Positions 17,221-25,741 of a stretch of 64,000 nucleotides of DNA are shown here, piece by piece. The translations under genes were made by a program, and so were the position numbers. Below the pieces are notes generated by a model. The model made no database searches, was not told the origin of the DNA, and was given only the letters and a program-made list of their open reading frames with translations. This stretch comes from Blastococcus sp. (GTDB lineage: Bacteria > Actinomycetota > Actinomycetes > Mycobacteriales > Geodermatophilaceae): contig JAODNN010000183.1 of NCBI GenBank assembly GCA_025465355.1, positions 1 to 64,000 of the forward strand, read 5' to 3'. Each line of letters starts with the position of its first letter. The first letter of the stretch is position 1.

Positions 17221-17858
17221 GCGCCGGGCACCGCGTCGGAGTCGGTGGTGCCCGCGGGTTCGGCGTAGGAGAGGCCCACGAACCGGTTCCCCTCGTAGGT
17301 CAGCGACGTGACGCTGGCCAGGCCACACTGCCGACGGCGCGGATCGTGCACGTAGCGGCGTCCCTCGAGATGCAGCCGCAGGGTCCAGATGGGCAGCTGA
17401 TGGCTGACGAGGACGGCGGCGCTGCCGCGGGCGGCGTCGCGGGCCGCCTCCACGGCGGCCAGCATGCGGGCGGCGATCTCCACGTACGGCTCGCCCCAGG
17501 ACGGCTGGAACGGATTGCGGAGCTTCCACCAGTTCCGGGGGGCACCGAAGACCCCGACCCCACCACCGGCCACGTTCATGCCCTCGAAGGCGTTGCCGGC
17601 CTCGATCAGCCGCTCGTCGATCGACACCGGCAGGTCGAGGGTCTCGGCGAGGGGTCGCGCGGTCTGCTGCGCGCGCTCGAGCGGGCTGGACACCAGATGC
17701 GTGACGTCGCGGCCGGCCAACCAGGCGGCGGCCTTGTCCGCCATGGCCTCGCCGTCCGAGGACAGCCGGAATCCGGGCAGCCGGCCGTAGAGGATCTTGC
17801 CCGGGTTGTGGACCTCGCCGTGCCGGAGGAGGTGGACGACCGTCTGCTCCTGTGTCAC
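17217..17858 (-). CDS. Histidine phosphatase (phosphoglycerate mutase-like) family protein
   Basis: This 213-residue protein has the catalytic RHG motif at the N-terminus (HLLRHGEVHNPG), a second catalytic region SSPLERAQQTARPLAE, and the later histidine in VLVSHQLPIWTLRLHL. The substrate cannot be told from sequence. The gene is embedded in the heme/cytochrome c operon, as in other actinobacteria. The GTG at 17858 carries its own CAGGAG site, located in a duplicated 15-base stretch just upstream. Confidence 0.88.
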   Translation of the reverse strand: MTQEQTVVHLLRHGEVHNPGKILYGRLPGFRLSSDGEAMADKAAAWLAGRDVTHLVSSPLERAQQTARPLAETLDLPVSIDERLIEAGNAFEGMNVAGGGVGVFGAPRNWWKLRNPFQPSWGEPYVEIAARMLAAVEAARDAARGSAAVLVSHQLPIWTLRLHLEGRRYVHDPRRRQCGLASVTSLTYEGNRFVGLSYAEPAGTTDSDAVPGA

Positions 17859-17878
17859 CTGGTCTGCTCCTGCGTCAC
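17855..17878 (-). CDS. 7-codon coupling frame between hemL and phosphatase
   Basis: GTG at 17878 overlaps the hemL stop and reads MTQEQTR, ending in a TGA that overlaps the phosphatase GTG. The phosphatase itself starts MTQEQTV, so the 20-base unit has been duplicated. The arrangement keeps a GTGA overlap at both joints. It is probably a coupling device or scar, not a functional peptide. Confidence 0.35.
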   Translation of the reverse strand: MTQEQTR

Positions 17879-19206
17879 GAGCCCACCTCGGCGGCGGCCC
17901 GGGCGGCCGCGGGCAGCGCGGCCAGCACGCGATCGAGCGCCTCGCCGGAGAGCGCGGCGTTGACGAACCAGGCCTCGAACGCCGACGGCGGCAGGTACAC
18001 GCCCCGGGCGAGCAGCGCATGGAAGAAGGCGGTGAACTGCGCGGTGTTCTGGCTACGCGCGTCGTCGTAGGTGCGCACCTGGCGCTCGTCGGGCACGAAG
18101 AAGATCGAGAACATCGAGCCGGCCTGCTGCACCCGATGCGGGACCCCGGCCGAGAAGAGGGCGGCGCTGGCCGCGCCGCGGAGCACGGCGGCCACCTCGT
18201 CGCAGTGCGCGTAGACCTCGTCGGTGCAGTGCCGCAGGGTGGCCAGGCCCGCGGCCACGGCGACCGGGTTCCCCGACAGCGTGCCCGCCTGGTAGACCGG
18301 CCCGGTCGGGGCCAGCTGCTCCATCAGGTCGGCGCGGCCGCCGAACGCGGCAGCCGGCATCCCCCCGCCCATGACCTTGCCGAAGGTGAACAGATCGGCG
18401 TCCACGGGGTCCAGGCCGTACCAACCCGAGCGGGACACCCGGAAACCGGTCATCACCTCGTCGAGGATCAGCAGCGCACCGTGGGCGGCGGTGATCCGCC
18501 GCAGCGCGGCGTTGAACCCGTCCACCGGCGGGACGACGCCCATGTTGCCGGCGGCGGCCTCGCTGATGACACAGGCGATGTCGGCACCCCGCTCGGCGAA
18601 GACCGCCTCGACCGCAGCGACGTCGTTGTAGGGCAGCACGATCGTGTCGGCGGCGGCCCCCGTCGTGACGCCTGGGGTGTCGGGGAGCCCCAGGGTGGCG
18701 ACGCCGGAGCCGGCGGAAGCCAGGAGCGCGTCGACGTGCCCGTGGTAACAGCCGGCGAACTTCACCACCAGCGGCCGGCCGGTGGTGCCCCGGGCCAGGC
18801 GGACGGCGGAGAGCACCGCTTCGGTGCCCGAGTTGACCAGCCGCACCCGCTCGACCGGCGGCATCCGGTCGCGGATCTCCTCGGCGAGGTCGATCTCGCC
18901 CTCCGTCGGAGCGCCGAACGAGAGCCCGCGCCGGGCCGCAGCCGTGACCGCCTCGAGGACGGCGGGGTGCGCGTGGCCGAGGATCAACGGCCCCCAGGAG
19001 CCCACGAGGTCGACGTAGCGGCGGCCGTCGGCGTCGGTGATCCACGGACCGGAACCCTCGACCATGAAGCGGGGAGTGCCTCCGACGGCGCCGAAGGCGC
19101 GGACCGGGCTGTTCACTCCCCCCGGGATGATCCGGCGGGCGCGGTCGAACAGTTCTGCCGAGACCGGGGCTTCGTAGGCATAGTGGGCGGAGTCCAGCGA
19201 GGTCAC
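17875..19206 (-). CDS. hemL: Glutamate-1-semialdehyde 2,1-aminomutase
   Basis: This PLP enzyme of 443 residues forms 5-aminolevulinate from glutamate semialdehyde, completing the C5 pathway begun by hemA. It shows [19 protein letters not shown], a [16 protein letters not shown] substrate loop, [14 protein letters not shown] and the PLP lysine in [14 protein letters not shown]. The GTG at 19206 overlaps the DUF3093-like stop as GTGA. Length is normal for the family. Confidence 0.96.
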   Translation of the reverse strand: MTSLDSAHYAYEAPVSAELFDRARRIIPGGVNSPVRAFGAVGGTPRFMVEGSGPWITDADGRRYVDLVGSWGPLILGHAHPAVLEAVTAAARRGLSFGAPTEGEIDLAEEIRDRMPPVERVRLVNSGTEAVLSAVRLARGTTGRPLVVKFAGCYHGHVDALLASAGSGVATLGLPDTPGVTTGAAADTIVLPYNDVAAVEAVFAERGADIACVISEAAAGNMGVVPPVDGFNAALRRITAAHGALLILDEVMTGFRVSRSGWYGLDPVDADLFTFGKVMGGGMPAAAFGGRADLMEQLAPTGPVYQAGTLSGNPVAVAAGLATLRHCTDEVYAHCDEVAAVLRGAASAALFSAGVPHRVQQAGSMFSIFFVPDERQVRTYDDARSQNTAQFTAFFHALLARGVYLPPSAFEAWFVNAALSGEALDRVLAALPAAARAAAEVGS

Positions 19207-19700
19207 GGATCCAGTGTCCCTTGCGAACCTGAGCGGCCGTCGGGGGTGCCCGGGAGCGCGGCCAGCAGGGCGGCGGACAGCGCGGCGGGGTGCCGCGTGG
19301 GCACCAGCAGGGTGCGGCCGTCGGTGAGCCGCAACGGCAGCCCGGTGCGCCCCCGCGGCAGGGTCCAGCCCCCGCCGAGGACCGGCGCCCCGGCATCCAC
19401 CCCGGAGTCGACCGCACGCGCGTGGGCGACGTCGATCTCGGGGAGGGCGACCCGCTCTCGACCGACCGACAGCCCGTCGTCCGCCACCCGGACCGTCCAG
19501 ACCCGCTGGGCCGACAGCGTGCCGGCGCCGACGGTCCCGAGGACCCCGACGACGGCCACGACCCAGAGCACCGGCGGCACGTCACCACCCGGGAGGGCGA
19601 CGTCCAGCACCACGAAGACCGCCAGCGCGGCCGCGACGAGCCAGAACGGCCGCCAAGAGCCGCCGGGCTCCGTGTAACTCCCCCGCGGCCCGATCGTCAC
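19203..19700 (-). CDS. DUF3093-like membrane protein
   Basis: This 165-residue protein has two N-terminal hydrophobic helices ([19 protein letters not shown] and [17 protein letters not shown]). A soluble beta-rich domain follows, with [22 protein letters not shown] and [21 protein letters not shown]. That pattern matches DUF3093, an actinobacterial membrane family of unknown role. It overlaps hemB upstream and hemL downstream by 4 bases each, so it is part of the heme operon. Confidence 0.7.
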   Translation of the reverse strand: MTIGPRGSYTEPGGSWRPFWLVAAALAVFVVLDVALPGGDVPPVLWVVAVVGVLGTVGAGTLSAQRVWTVRVADDGLSVGRERVALPEIDVAHARAVDSGVDAGAPVLGGGWTLPRGRTGLPLRLTDGRTLLVPTRHPAALSAALLAALPGTPDGRSGSQGTLDP

Positions 19701-20707
19701 CGGCCGGCGGCGAGCCAGCGGGCGGCCTCGACCGCCCAGTAGGTCAGCACCGTGCCTGCGCCGGCCCGGCGGATGGCGGTGAGCGTCTCCAGGACGGCGC
19801 GCTCCCGCTCCAGCCAGCCGTTGGCCGCGGCCGCCTCGACCATCGCGTACTCACCGCTGACCTGGTACGCCGACACCGGGACCTGCACCGCGTCGGCAAC
19901 TCGGGCCACGATGTCGAGGTAGGGCAGCGCGGGCTTCACCATGACGGCGTCGGCCCCCTCGGCGAGGTCCTGAGCCACCTCCCGCAGCGCCTCGTCGGCG
20001 TTCGGCGGGTCCATCTGGTAGGTCGAGCGGTCCCCGAACTGCGGCGCACCCTCAGCCGCCTCGCGGAACGGGCCGTAGAAGCCCGACGCGTACTTGGCCG
20101 CGTAGGCGAGGATCGGGATCTCGGGAAAAGCCGCGCCGTCCAGGGCCCGGCGGATGGCGGCGACCTGGCCGTCCATCATCCCGCTGGGCGCGATCAGGTG
20201 CGCTCCGGCCTGCGCCTGGGCGATCGCCACGGCGGCGTACCGGTCCAGCGTGGGGTCGTTGTCCACGATGCCGGCCGGGGTCACGACGCCGCAGTGCCCG
20301 TGGTCGGTGTACTCGCACAGGCAGAGGTCGGCCATCAGCACCAGCTCGTCGCCGAGGTCGGCGCGCAACTGCTCCAGGGCGACGTTCACGATCCCGTCGG
20401 CGGCGTCGGCCTGCGAGCCGACGGCGTCCTTCTCGGCGGGGATGCCGAAGAGCATCAGCCCGCCGATCCCGGCCTCCGCGGCCTCGTGCGCGGCCTTCCG
20501 GAGCGAGTCGAGCGTGTGCTGGACGACGCCGGGCATCGAGCTGATCGGCGTCGGCTCGGCGATGCCCTGCTTGACGAAGACCGGCAGCACGAGATCGGCC
20601 GGGGCCAGCCGGGTCTGCGCGGTCAGCCGCCGCAGCGCGGGCGTCGACCGCAGCCGACGCCCGCGCGCGAACCCGGGGCGGGCGGGCATCGGCAACGGCG
20701 CGCTCAC
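19697..20707 (-). CDS. hemB: Delta-aminolevulinic acid dehydratase (porphobilinogen synthase)
   Basis: This 336-residue enzyme condenses two 5-aminolevulinates to porphobilinogen. The two Schiff-base lysines are in ILAYAAKYASGFYGPFR and AVMVKPALPYLDI. The metal motif DLCLCEYTDHGHCG has the Cys pattern of the zinc-dependent class. The GTG start overlaps the hemD stop by 4 bases. Confidence 0.97.
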   Translation of the reverse strand: MSAPLPMPARPGFARGRRLRSTPALRRLTAQTRLAPADLVLPVFVKQGIAEPTPISSMPGVVQHTLDSLRKAAHEAAEAGIGGLMLFGIPAEKDAVGSQADAADGIVNVALEQLRADLGDELVLMADLCLCEYTDHGHCGVVTPAGIVDNDPTLDRYAAVAIAQAQAGAHLIAPSGMMDGQVAAIRRALDGAAFPEIPILAYAAKYASGFYGPFREAAEGAPQFGDRSTYQMDPPNADEALREVAQDLAEGADAVMVKPALPYLDIVARVADAVQVPVSAYQVSGEYAMVEAAAANGWLERERAVLETLTAIRRAGAGTVLTYWAVEAARWLAAGR

Positions 20708-22248
20708 TTGTCCTCGCCGCCCTCCGACTCGCGCAGCGACAGGGCGTACTCCGCCAAGGCATCGACCAGCGGACCGACGGCGGCCGTGTCCGGCTGCACG
20801 TCGACCCGGAGGCCGAACTCGCGGGCGCTGGCCGCGGTCGCGGGGCCGATCACCGCCACGACGGTGCGCGCGTGCGGCTTGCCGGCGATGCCGACCAGGT
20901 TGCGCACCGTGCTGGAGGAGGTGAAGCAGACGGCGTCGAAACCGCCACCCTTGATCGCCTCGCGGACCGACGCGGCGGGCGGGGCGGCACGGACGGTCCG
21001 GTAGGCGGTGACGTCGTCGACCTCCCAGCCGCGCTCCTTGAGCCCGGCGGTGAGCGTCTCGGTGGCGATGTCGGCGTGCGGGAGCAGCACCCGGTCGATC
21101 GGGTCGAAGACGTCGTCGTAGGGCGGGAAGTCGGCGAGCAGCCCCTCGCTGGACTGCTGCCCGCTGGGCACCAGCTCCGGGACGATGCCGAACGCGCGCA
21201 CGGCGTCCGCCGTGGACTCTCCGACGCAGGCCACCTTCACCCCGGCGAACGCACGGGCGTCCAGGCCCAGCTCGGCGAACTTCTCACGCACGGCCTTCAC
21301 CGCGTTCACGGAGGTGAACACGATCCAGCCGTAGCGGCCCGTGACCAGGCCCTTGATCGCGCGGTCCATCTGCGCGGGGCTGCGCGGCGGCTCGACGGCG
21401 ATCGTGGGCACCTCGACCGGCACGGCCCCGTAGGCCCGCAGCCGCTCGCTCATCTCGCCGGCCTGGTCCTTGGTGCGCGGCACCAGCACCCGCCAGCCGA
21501 ACAGCGGCCGGCTCTCCCACCAGGACAGGCGGGCGCGCTTGTCGACGGCGGTGCCCACGGTGGCCACGACCGGGCCGGTGAACGCATCGAGCCCGGCGGT
21601 CTTCTCCGCCACGGCGGCCAGCTTGGCGGGGACGCTCTTCTGCGCCGTCCCCGAGCCGCCGGTGGTGACGAGGACCGGGGTGCTGCCGGACAGGCCGCCC
21701 TCGATCAGCCGGATGGCGGCGTCGGGAAGTTCCTCGGCCGAGCCCTGCAGGACCAGCGTGCTGCCGGCCTTGGCGGCCGCGCCGGCCAGGGCGGGGAGGT
21801 CGGCACCGCTCCGCAGGTCCACGGTCACCGCGGTGCTGCCGAGGGCGACACCCGCGTAGGCCGGAACGGCGGTGGCGGTCGCGACACCGGGCACGACGTC
21901 GAAGGGCACGGAGGTCCGGCCGACGGCCAGCACCTCCTTGACCACCGCGTCGGCGGTGTAGGGGTCACCGGAGACCAGCCGGACGACGACCGCGCCGTTC
22001 TTGGCGGCGGCGACAGCGGCCTTGGCCACCTCGGCCGGCTCACCACCGGCGGGCTCGAGCTCGGCGACCGGGTGGGCGTCGCGGACGGCGTCCTGGACGG
22101 CCATCGAGACGTCGGGATCGACGAGGACGAGGGTCGCCTCGGCGAGTGCAGCGGTCGCCCGTGCGGTGAGCATGCCGGGGTCGCCCGGGCCTGCCCCGAC
22201 GAAGACGACCCGGCCGGCGCTGCCGGCGGTCGCGCGGTTGCGCGTCAT
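20704..22248 (-). CDS. hemD: Fused uroporphyrinogen-III C-methyltransferase / uroporphyrinogen-III synthase
   Basis: This 514-residue fusion is typical of actinobacterial HemD. The N-terminal half is a SUMT-type methyltransferase (VVFVGAGPGDPGMLTARA, VVRLVSGDPY, VPGVATATAVPAYAGVALG). The C-terminal half is HemD-type (LFGWRVLVPRTKDQAGEMS, IVFTSVNAVKAVREKF, FDAVCFTSSSTVRNLVG). The second half closes the tetrapyrrole ring with inversion. The first may no longer be catalytic, since its PxYxW-like residues are not obvious. The ATG at 22248 has GGAGCA upstream; 64 bases separate it from hemC. Confidence 0.93.
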   Translation of the reverse strand: MTRNRATAGSAGRVVFVGAGPGDPGMLTARATAALAEATLVLVDPDVSMAVQDAVRDAHPVAELEPAGGEPAEVAKAAVAAAKNGAVVVRLVSGDPYTADAVVKEVLAVGRTSVPFDVVPGVATATAVPAYAGVALGSTAVTVDLRSGADLPALAGAAAKAGSTLVLQGSAEELPDAAIRLIEGGLSGSTPVLVTTGGSGTAQKSVPAKLAAVAEKTAGLDAFTGPVVATVGTAVDKRARLSWWESRPLFGWRVLVPRTKDQAGEMSERLRAYGAVPVEVPTIAVEPPRSPAQMDRAIKGLVTGRYGWIVFTSVNAVKAVREKFAELGLDARAFAGVKVACVGESTADAVRAFGIVPELVPSGQQSSEGLLADFPPYDDVFDPIDRVLLPHADIATETLTAGLKERGWEVDDVTAYRTVRAAPPAASVREAIKGGGFDAVCFTSSSTVRNLVGIAGKPHARTVVAVIGPATAASAREFGLRVDVQPDTAAVGPLVDALAEYALSLRESEGGEDK

Positions 22249-22312
22249 CGCGTGCTCCTGATCCTGGCCCGAGTGTGTCGGGCGCGTGTGGGGGTCTGGG
22301 AAGGAAGGAATG

Positions 22313-23260
22313 TCATGGGCCGACCGCCATGAGCTGGGCGGCACCGCGGTCGAGCAGGTCTGCGGCGAGCGCGCGGCCGAGGGCAGCGGCGTCGTCCAGT
22401 CGGCCGGACACCGAGCCGCGGACGCTGTCGCTGCCGTCGATCGCGGTGACCGACGCGCGGAGGAACAGCTCCGGGCCGTTGTCGCCCTCGGCGATCTCTG
22501 CGTAGGCGGCCACCGGTGCACTGCAGCCGGCCTCGAGCGCAGCGAGCGTGTTGCGCTCGGCCGTCACGCAGGCGCGGGTGGAGGAGTCCTCCAGCCGGCC
22601 GAGCAGCTCGCGGGTGCGGGCGTCGCTGGCACGGCACTCGACGGCGAGCGCTCCCTGCGCCGGCGCGGGGAGCACCTGCAGGGGGTCGAGGGTCTCGGTG
22701 ACGGCGTCGAGCCGGTCGAGCCTGGCCAGCCCGGCGCGAGCCAGGACGACGGCGTCCAGGTCACCCGCGGTGACGCGGCCGAGGCGGGTGTCAACGTTGC
22801 CGCGCAGCGGGACGATCTCCAGCCCCAGGCCGAGTGCACGCAGCTGGGCGATCCGCCGCGGTGCGCCGGTGCCGACCCTCGAGCCGGCCGGCAGCTCACC
22901 CAGGGTCAGGCCGTTCCGTGCCACGAGCGCATCGCGAGGGTCGTTGCGCTGCGGGACGGCGGCGAGGATCAGCCCGGGGGCCGGCGCGGTAGGCAGGTCC
23001 TTGTAGCTGTGCACCGCGAGGTCGATGCTGCCCTCGACGAGCGCCGCGCGGATCGCCGTCACGAAGACCCCGGTGCCGCCGAGCTGCGCGATCGCCTCCG
23101 TCGAGCGGTCCCCCTCGGTGGTGATGGGCACCAACTCGACGGCCCTGCCCGTGGACGCCGTGATCGCGTCGGCGACGCCCTGCGACTGGGTACGGGCCAG
23201 CGCACTGGCGCGGGTGCCCAGCCGCAGCGTCGTGGTGGGGGCACCTTCGGCAGCGGTCAT
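22313..23260 (-). CDS. hemC: Hydroxymethylbilane synthase (porphobilinogen deaminase)
   Basis: This 315-residue enzyme polymerises four porphobilinogens onto a dipyrromethane cofactor. The cofactor-attaching cysteine is Cys 246 in [15 protein letters not shown]. The N-terminal [29 protein letters not shown] and [11 protein letters not shown] are all intact. The ATG overlaps the hemA stop by 4 bases. Confidence 0.97.
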   Translation of the reverse strand: MTAAEGAPTTTLRLGTRASALARTQSQGVADAITASTGRAVELVPITTEGDRSTEAIAQLGGTGVFVTAIRAALVEGSIDLAVHSYKDLPTAPAPGLILAAVPQRNDPRDALVARNGLTLGELPAGSRVGTGAPRRIAQLRALGLGLEIVPLRGNVDTRLGRVTAGDLDAVVLARAGLARLDRLDAVTETLDPLQVLPAPAQGALAVECRASDARTRELLGRLEDSSTRACVTAERNTLAALEAGCSAPVAAYAEIAEGDNGPELFLRASVTAIDGSDSVRGSVSGRLDDAAALGRALAADLLDRGAAQLMAVGP

Positions 23261-24609
23261 GTCGGGCCTCCCGGGCGCTCGGGGTCGCCGGCAACGGCCT
23301 CGGCGAGCGACGCAGCCTCGACGTCGACAGCGGCGTCGATGCCCAGCCCGAAGAGGGCGCGCAGGGCACCGGCGTAGTCGGTGCCCCCCGGGGAGCCCGC
23401 CAGTTCCTTCACCCGCACGGTCGGCTCGTGCAGCAGCTTGTCGACGACCCGGTGAACGGTCCGGGCCACCTCGGCTCGCGCACGGGCGTCGAGGTCGGGC
23501 AGCCGGCCGGAGAGGCGCAGCAGCTCGGCGTCGACCACCTCGGCGGCCTGGCTGCGCAGCGCCGACACCGTCGGCGCCACCTCGGCCGCCTGACGCTCGA
23601 CGCGCAGCAGAGCGGTCTCGGTCTCGATGAGGGCGCGCGCCGCGGCGACGTCGGCGGCGCCGACCGCGTCAGGACCGGCGGTGCCGGAGGCGCGCTCGCC
23701 CTGCAACAGGGCGAGATCGACGACGTGCACACCCGGCAACGCCGCGACGTCGGGATCGACGTCACGTGGGAGGGCGAGGTCGACCACGACGAGGGGCCGC
23801 CCGGCCCGGTCAGCCAACGCCTCGGCAACCACGTCGGTGCCCACGACCAGGCCACTGGCGCCGGTACAGGTGACCAGGACGTCGGCCTCGGCCAGCTCCT
23901 GGGGCAGCCGCGAGAGCTCTGCCATGCGACCACCGACGCTGTCGGCCAGCCGCGCCGCCGTGGCCTCCGTGCGGCTGCTCACGACGACGGCGGCGCCGCG
24001 GCGGGCGAGCGTCGTGGCGGCCAGAGCTCCCATGGACCCCGCGCCGACGACGAGCACCACGCGATCCCGCAGGCTCCCGGTACGGCTCTCCACCCGGTCG
24101 AGCGCGACCGACACCAGGGAGGCGCCGGCCTTGTCGATGCCGGTCTCGCTGTGCACGCGCTTCCCGACCCGCAGCGCCCGCTGGGCCACCGGGTGCAGGG
24201 CGCGCCCGACGGTGCCCTCCTCGCGGGCGAGGGCGTAGGCCGCCCGCAGCTGACCGAGGACCTGCGTCTCGCCGACGACCATCGAGTCCAGGCCGGCGGC
24301 GACGGAGAACAGGTGGGTGAGGGCCTGGTCCTCGTAGTGCACGGTGACGTAAGGGGACAACTCCTCGACCGTCGCTCCCGCCTGGCGGGCGAGCACCCGG
24401 CTGACGTCGGTGACGCCCCCGTGGAAGCGCTCGACCTCGGCGAACACCTCGATGCGGTTGCACGTGGCCAGCACGACGGCCTCGCTGACGTGGTCGCTCT
24501 CGACCAGCTCGTGCAGCGCCTTGACCCGGTCGTCGGTCGTCATGGCGAACTGCTCGAGCAGCGCGAGCGGCGCGGTCTGGTGGGACACACCCACGGCGAG
24601 CAGGCTCAC
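23257..24609 (-). CDS. hemA: Glutamyl-tRNA reductase
   Basis: This 450-residue enzyme is the first in the C5 heme pathway, reducing glutamyl-tRNA to glutamate semialdehyde. The catalytic cysteine is Cys 50 in [30 protein letters not shown] and the NADPH motif [15 protein letters not shown] follow, then a C-terminal dimerisation helix domain. The GTG at 24609 overlaps the rex stop (GTGA). It is the usual feedback-controlled step, and here it sits directly behind a redox repressor. Confidence 0.97.
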   Translation of the reverse strand: MSLLAVGVSHQTAPLALLEQFAMTTDDRVKALHELVESDHVSEAVVLATCNRIEVFAEVERFHGGVTDVSRVLARQAGATVEELSPYVTVHYEDQALTHLFSVAAGLDSMVVGETQVLGQLRAAYALAREEGTVGRALHPVAQRALRVGKRVHSETGIDKAGASLVSVALDRVESRTGSLRDRVVLVVGAGSMGALAATTLARRGAAVVVSSRTEATAARLADSVGGRMAELSRLPQELAEADVLVTCTGASGLVVGTDVVAEALADRAGRPLVVVDLALPRDVDPDVAALPGVHVVDLALLQGERASGTAGPDAVGAADVAAARALIETETALLRVERQAAEVAPTVSALRSQAAEVVDAELLRLSGRLPDLDARARAEVARTVHRVVDKLLHEPTVRVKELAGSPGGTDYAGALRALFGLGIDAAVDVEAASLAEAVAGDPERPGGPT

Positions 24610-25268
24610 GCGGGCTCCCCGATCGCCGGCGCGAGGCGCTGCTGCCCGAGGAAAGCGAGCACCTGCAGTTCGACGGAGAGGTCGACCTTGCGGACATCGA
24701 CACCGTCGGGCGTCGCGAGGGTCACCGGCGCGAAGTTCAGGATGCTGCGCACGCCCGCCGCGGCGAGACGGTCGCAGACGGCCTGGGCGACCGCGCCCGG
24801 TGTGGTGATGACGCCGATCGAGGCCTGCGTGGCGGTGACGACGGCCTCGAGCTCGTCGATCGGGCGCACGGCCTGTCCGCCGATCCGCTGCCCGATACGG
24901 GCGGGCGAGGCATCGAAGAGGCCCACGAACTCGAAACCCCGGGAGCCGAATCCGGCGTAGTCGGCGAGGGCCGAGCCGAGGTTGCCGATGCCCACCAGCA
25001 CACAGGGCCGTGAGCGCTCGACGCCCAGCACCCGCCCGATGCGGTCGCGCAGGGTGTCCACCTCGTAGCCGACGCCACGCACGCCGCACGGCCCGAGGTG
25101 GGAGAGGTCCTTGCGGAGGCCCGCGGGGTTCACCCCGGCGGCGGTGGCCAGCTCACCGGAGGAAACGGTGCTGCGGCCGCCGTCGGCCAGGGTGCTGAGC
25201 ACCCGGAGGTACACAGCGAGGCGGGCGACGGTGGCCTCCGGGATGGTCCGGGGCCGCGGCTGGATCAC
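24606..25268 (-). CDS. rex: Redox-sensing transcriptional repressor Rex
   Basis: Rex is a 220-residue homodimeric repressor that reads the NADH/NAD ratio. Residues about 10-75 form the winged helix (TVSSGELATAAGVNPAGLRKD, HLGPCGVRGVGYEV). The NAD-binding Rossmann motif VGIGNLGSALA is at 92-102 and the domain-swap helix ends in SVELQVLAFLGQQ. The GTG at 25268 follows GGAGAGCCC. It heads a twelve-gene operon for heme and cytochrome c, and its promoter carries a degenerate Rex site, implying autoregulation. Confidence 0.96.
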   Translation of the reverse strand: MIQPRPRTIPEATVARLAVYLRVLSTLADGGRSTVSSGELATAAGVNPAGLRKDLSHLGPCGVRGVGYEVDTLRDRIGRVLGVERSRPCVLVGIGNLGSALADYAGFGSRGFEFVGLFDASPARIGQRIGGQAVRPIDELEAVVTATQASIGVITTPGAVAQAVCDRLAAAGVRSILNFAPVTLATPDGVDVRKVDLSVELQVLAFLGQQRLAPAIGEPA

Positions 25269-25360
25269 GGGCTCTCCACAGCGGTCGCGCCCCGGCCCCC
25301 GGCGGGAGCCGGGTGCGGTGCGGCGACATCGGAATACGGGCGTCGAACGCCCGCACTCCC

Positions 25361-25389
25361 ACGGTAACCGCTTGTGAACGCAGGAACAA
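25361..25389 (-). promoter_or_regulatory. rex promoter with overlapping degenerate Rex operator
   Basis: On the minus strand, TTGTTC (25384-25389) is separated by 17 bases from TACCGT (25361-25366), a good vegetative promoter. The 18-base stretch 25372-25389 reads TTGTTCCTGCGTTCACAA. It has one perfect TTCACAA half-site and a half-site matching 4 of 7 positions. It covers the -35 box and most of the spacer, so bound Rex would exclude polymerase. It lies about 100 bases before the rex start. Confidence 0.65.
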
Positions 25390-25489
25390 AGTCGCGCAGC
25401 GTCCGATGGCGCGCTGACCGGCCCGGACGGGTCGCACTGTGGTGGAGACCACCGTAGCGACCCCTCCGATACGCCCGAACGAGGGGGGT

Positions 25490-25741
25490 TCAGGCTATTC
25501 CGAGGTCCTGCCGGAGGCGGACGACGTCCACGGTGAAGTAGCTGTGCTCCTGCCCGTCGAGCAGCACCACCGGCACGCGGTCGCCGTACTCGGCCTGCAG
25601 CTCGGGGTCGGCGTCGACGTCGACCAGTTGCGGGGTGAGCCCGGCCTCCGCGCCGATCCGCTCCAGGGTCTCGGCTGCGGCCAGGCACAGGTGGCACCCC
25701 TCACGGGTGAGCAGCTGCAGCCGGGGCGCGGGCTCAGTCAC
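25490..25741 (-). CDS. Glutaredoxin-like protein (DUF836 type)
   Basis: This 83-residue thioredoxin-fold protein has a redox motif GCHLCLAA near residue 15 and the cis-Pro segment YGDRVPVVLLDGQEH. It matches the small glutaredoxin-like gene that precedes hemA in many actinobacteria. Its GTG overlaps the end of the ligase gene by 8 bases. A 220-base gap with the rex promoter follows. Partner and substrate are unknown. Confidence 0.85.
   Translation of the reverse strand: MTEPAPRLQLLTREGCHLCLAAAETLERIGAEAGLTPQLVDVDADPELQAEYGDRVPVVLLDGQEHSYFTVDVVRLRQDLGIA

Noticed and set aside
23428-24960. 510-residue plus-strand frame over hemA and rex
   Set aside because: It is antisense to two confidently identified genes and is composed of shadow-type Gly/Asp/His sequence.
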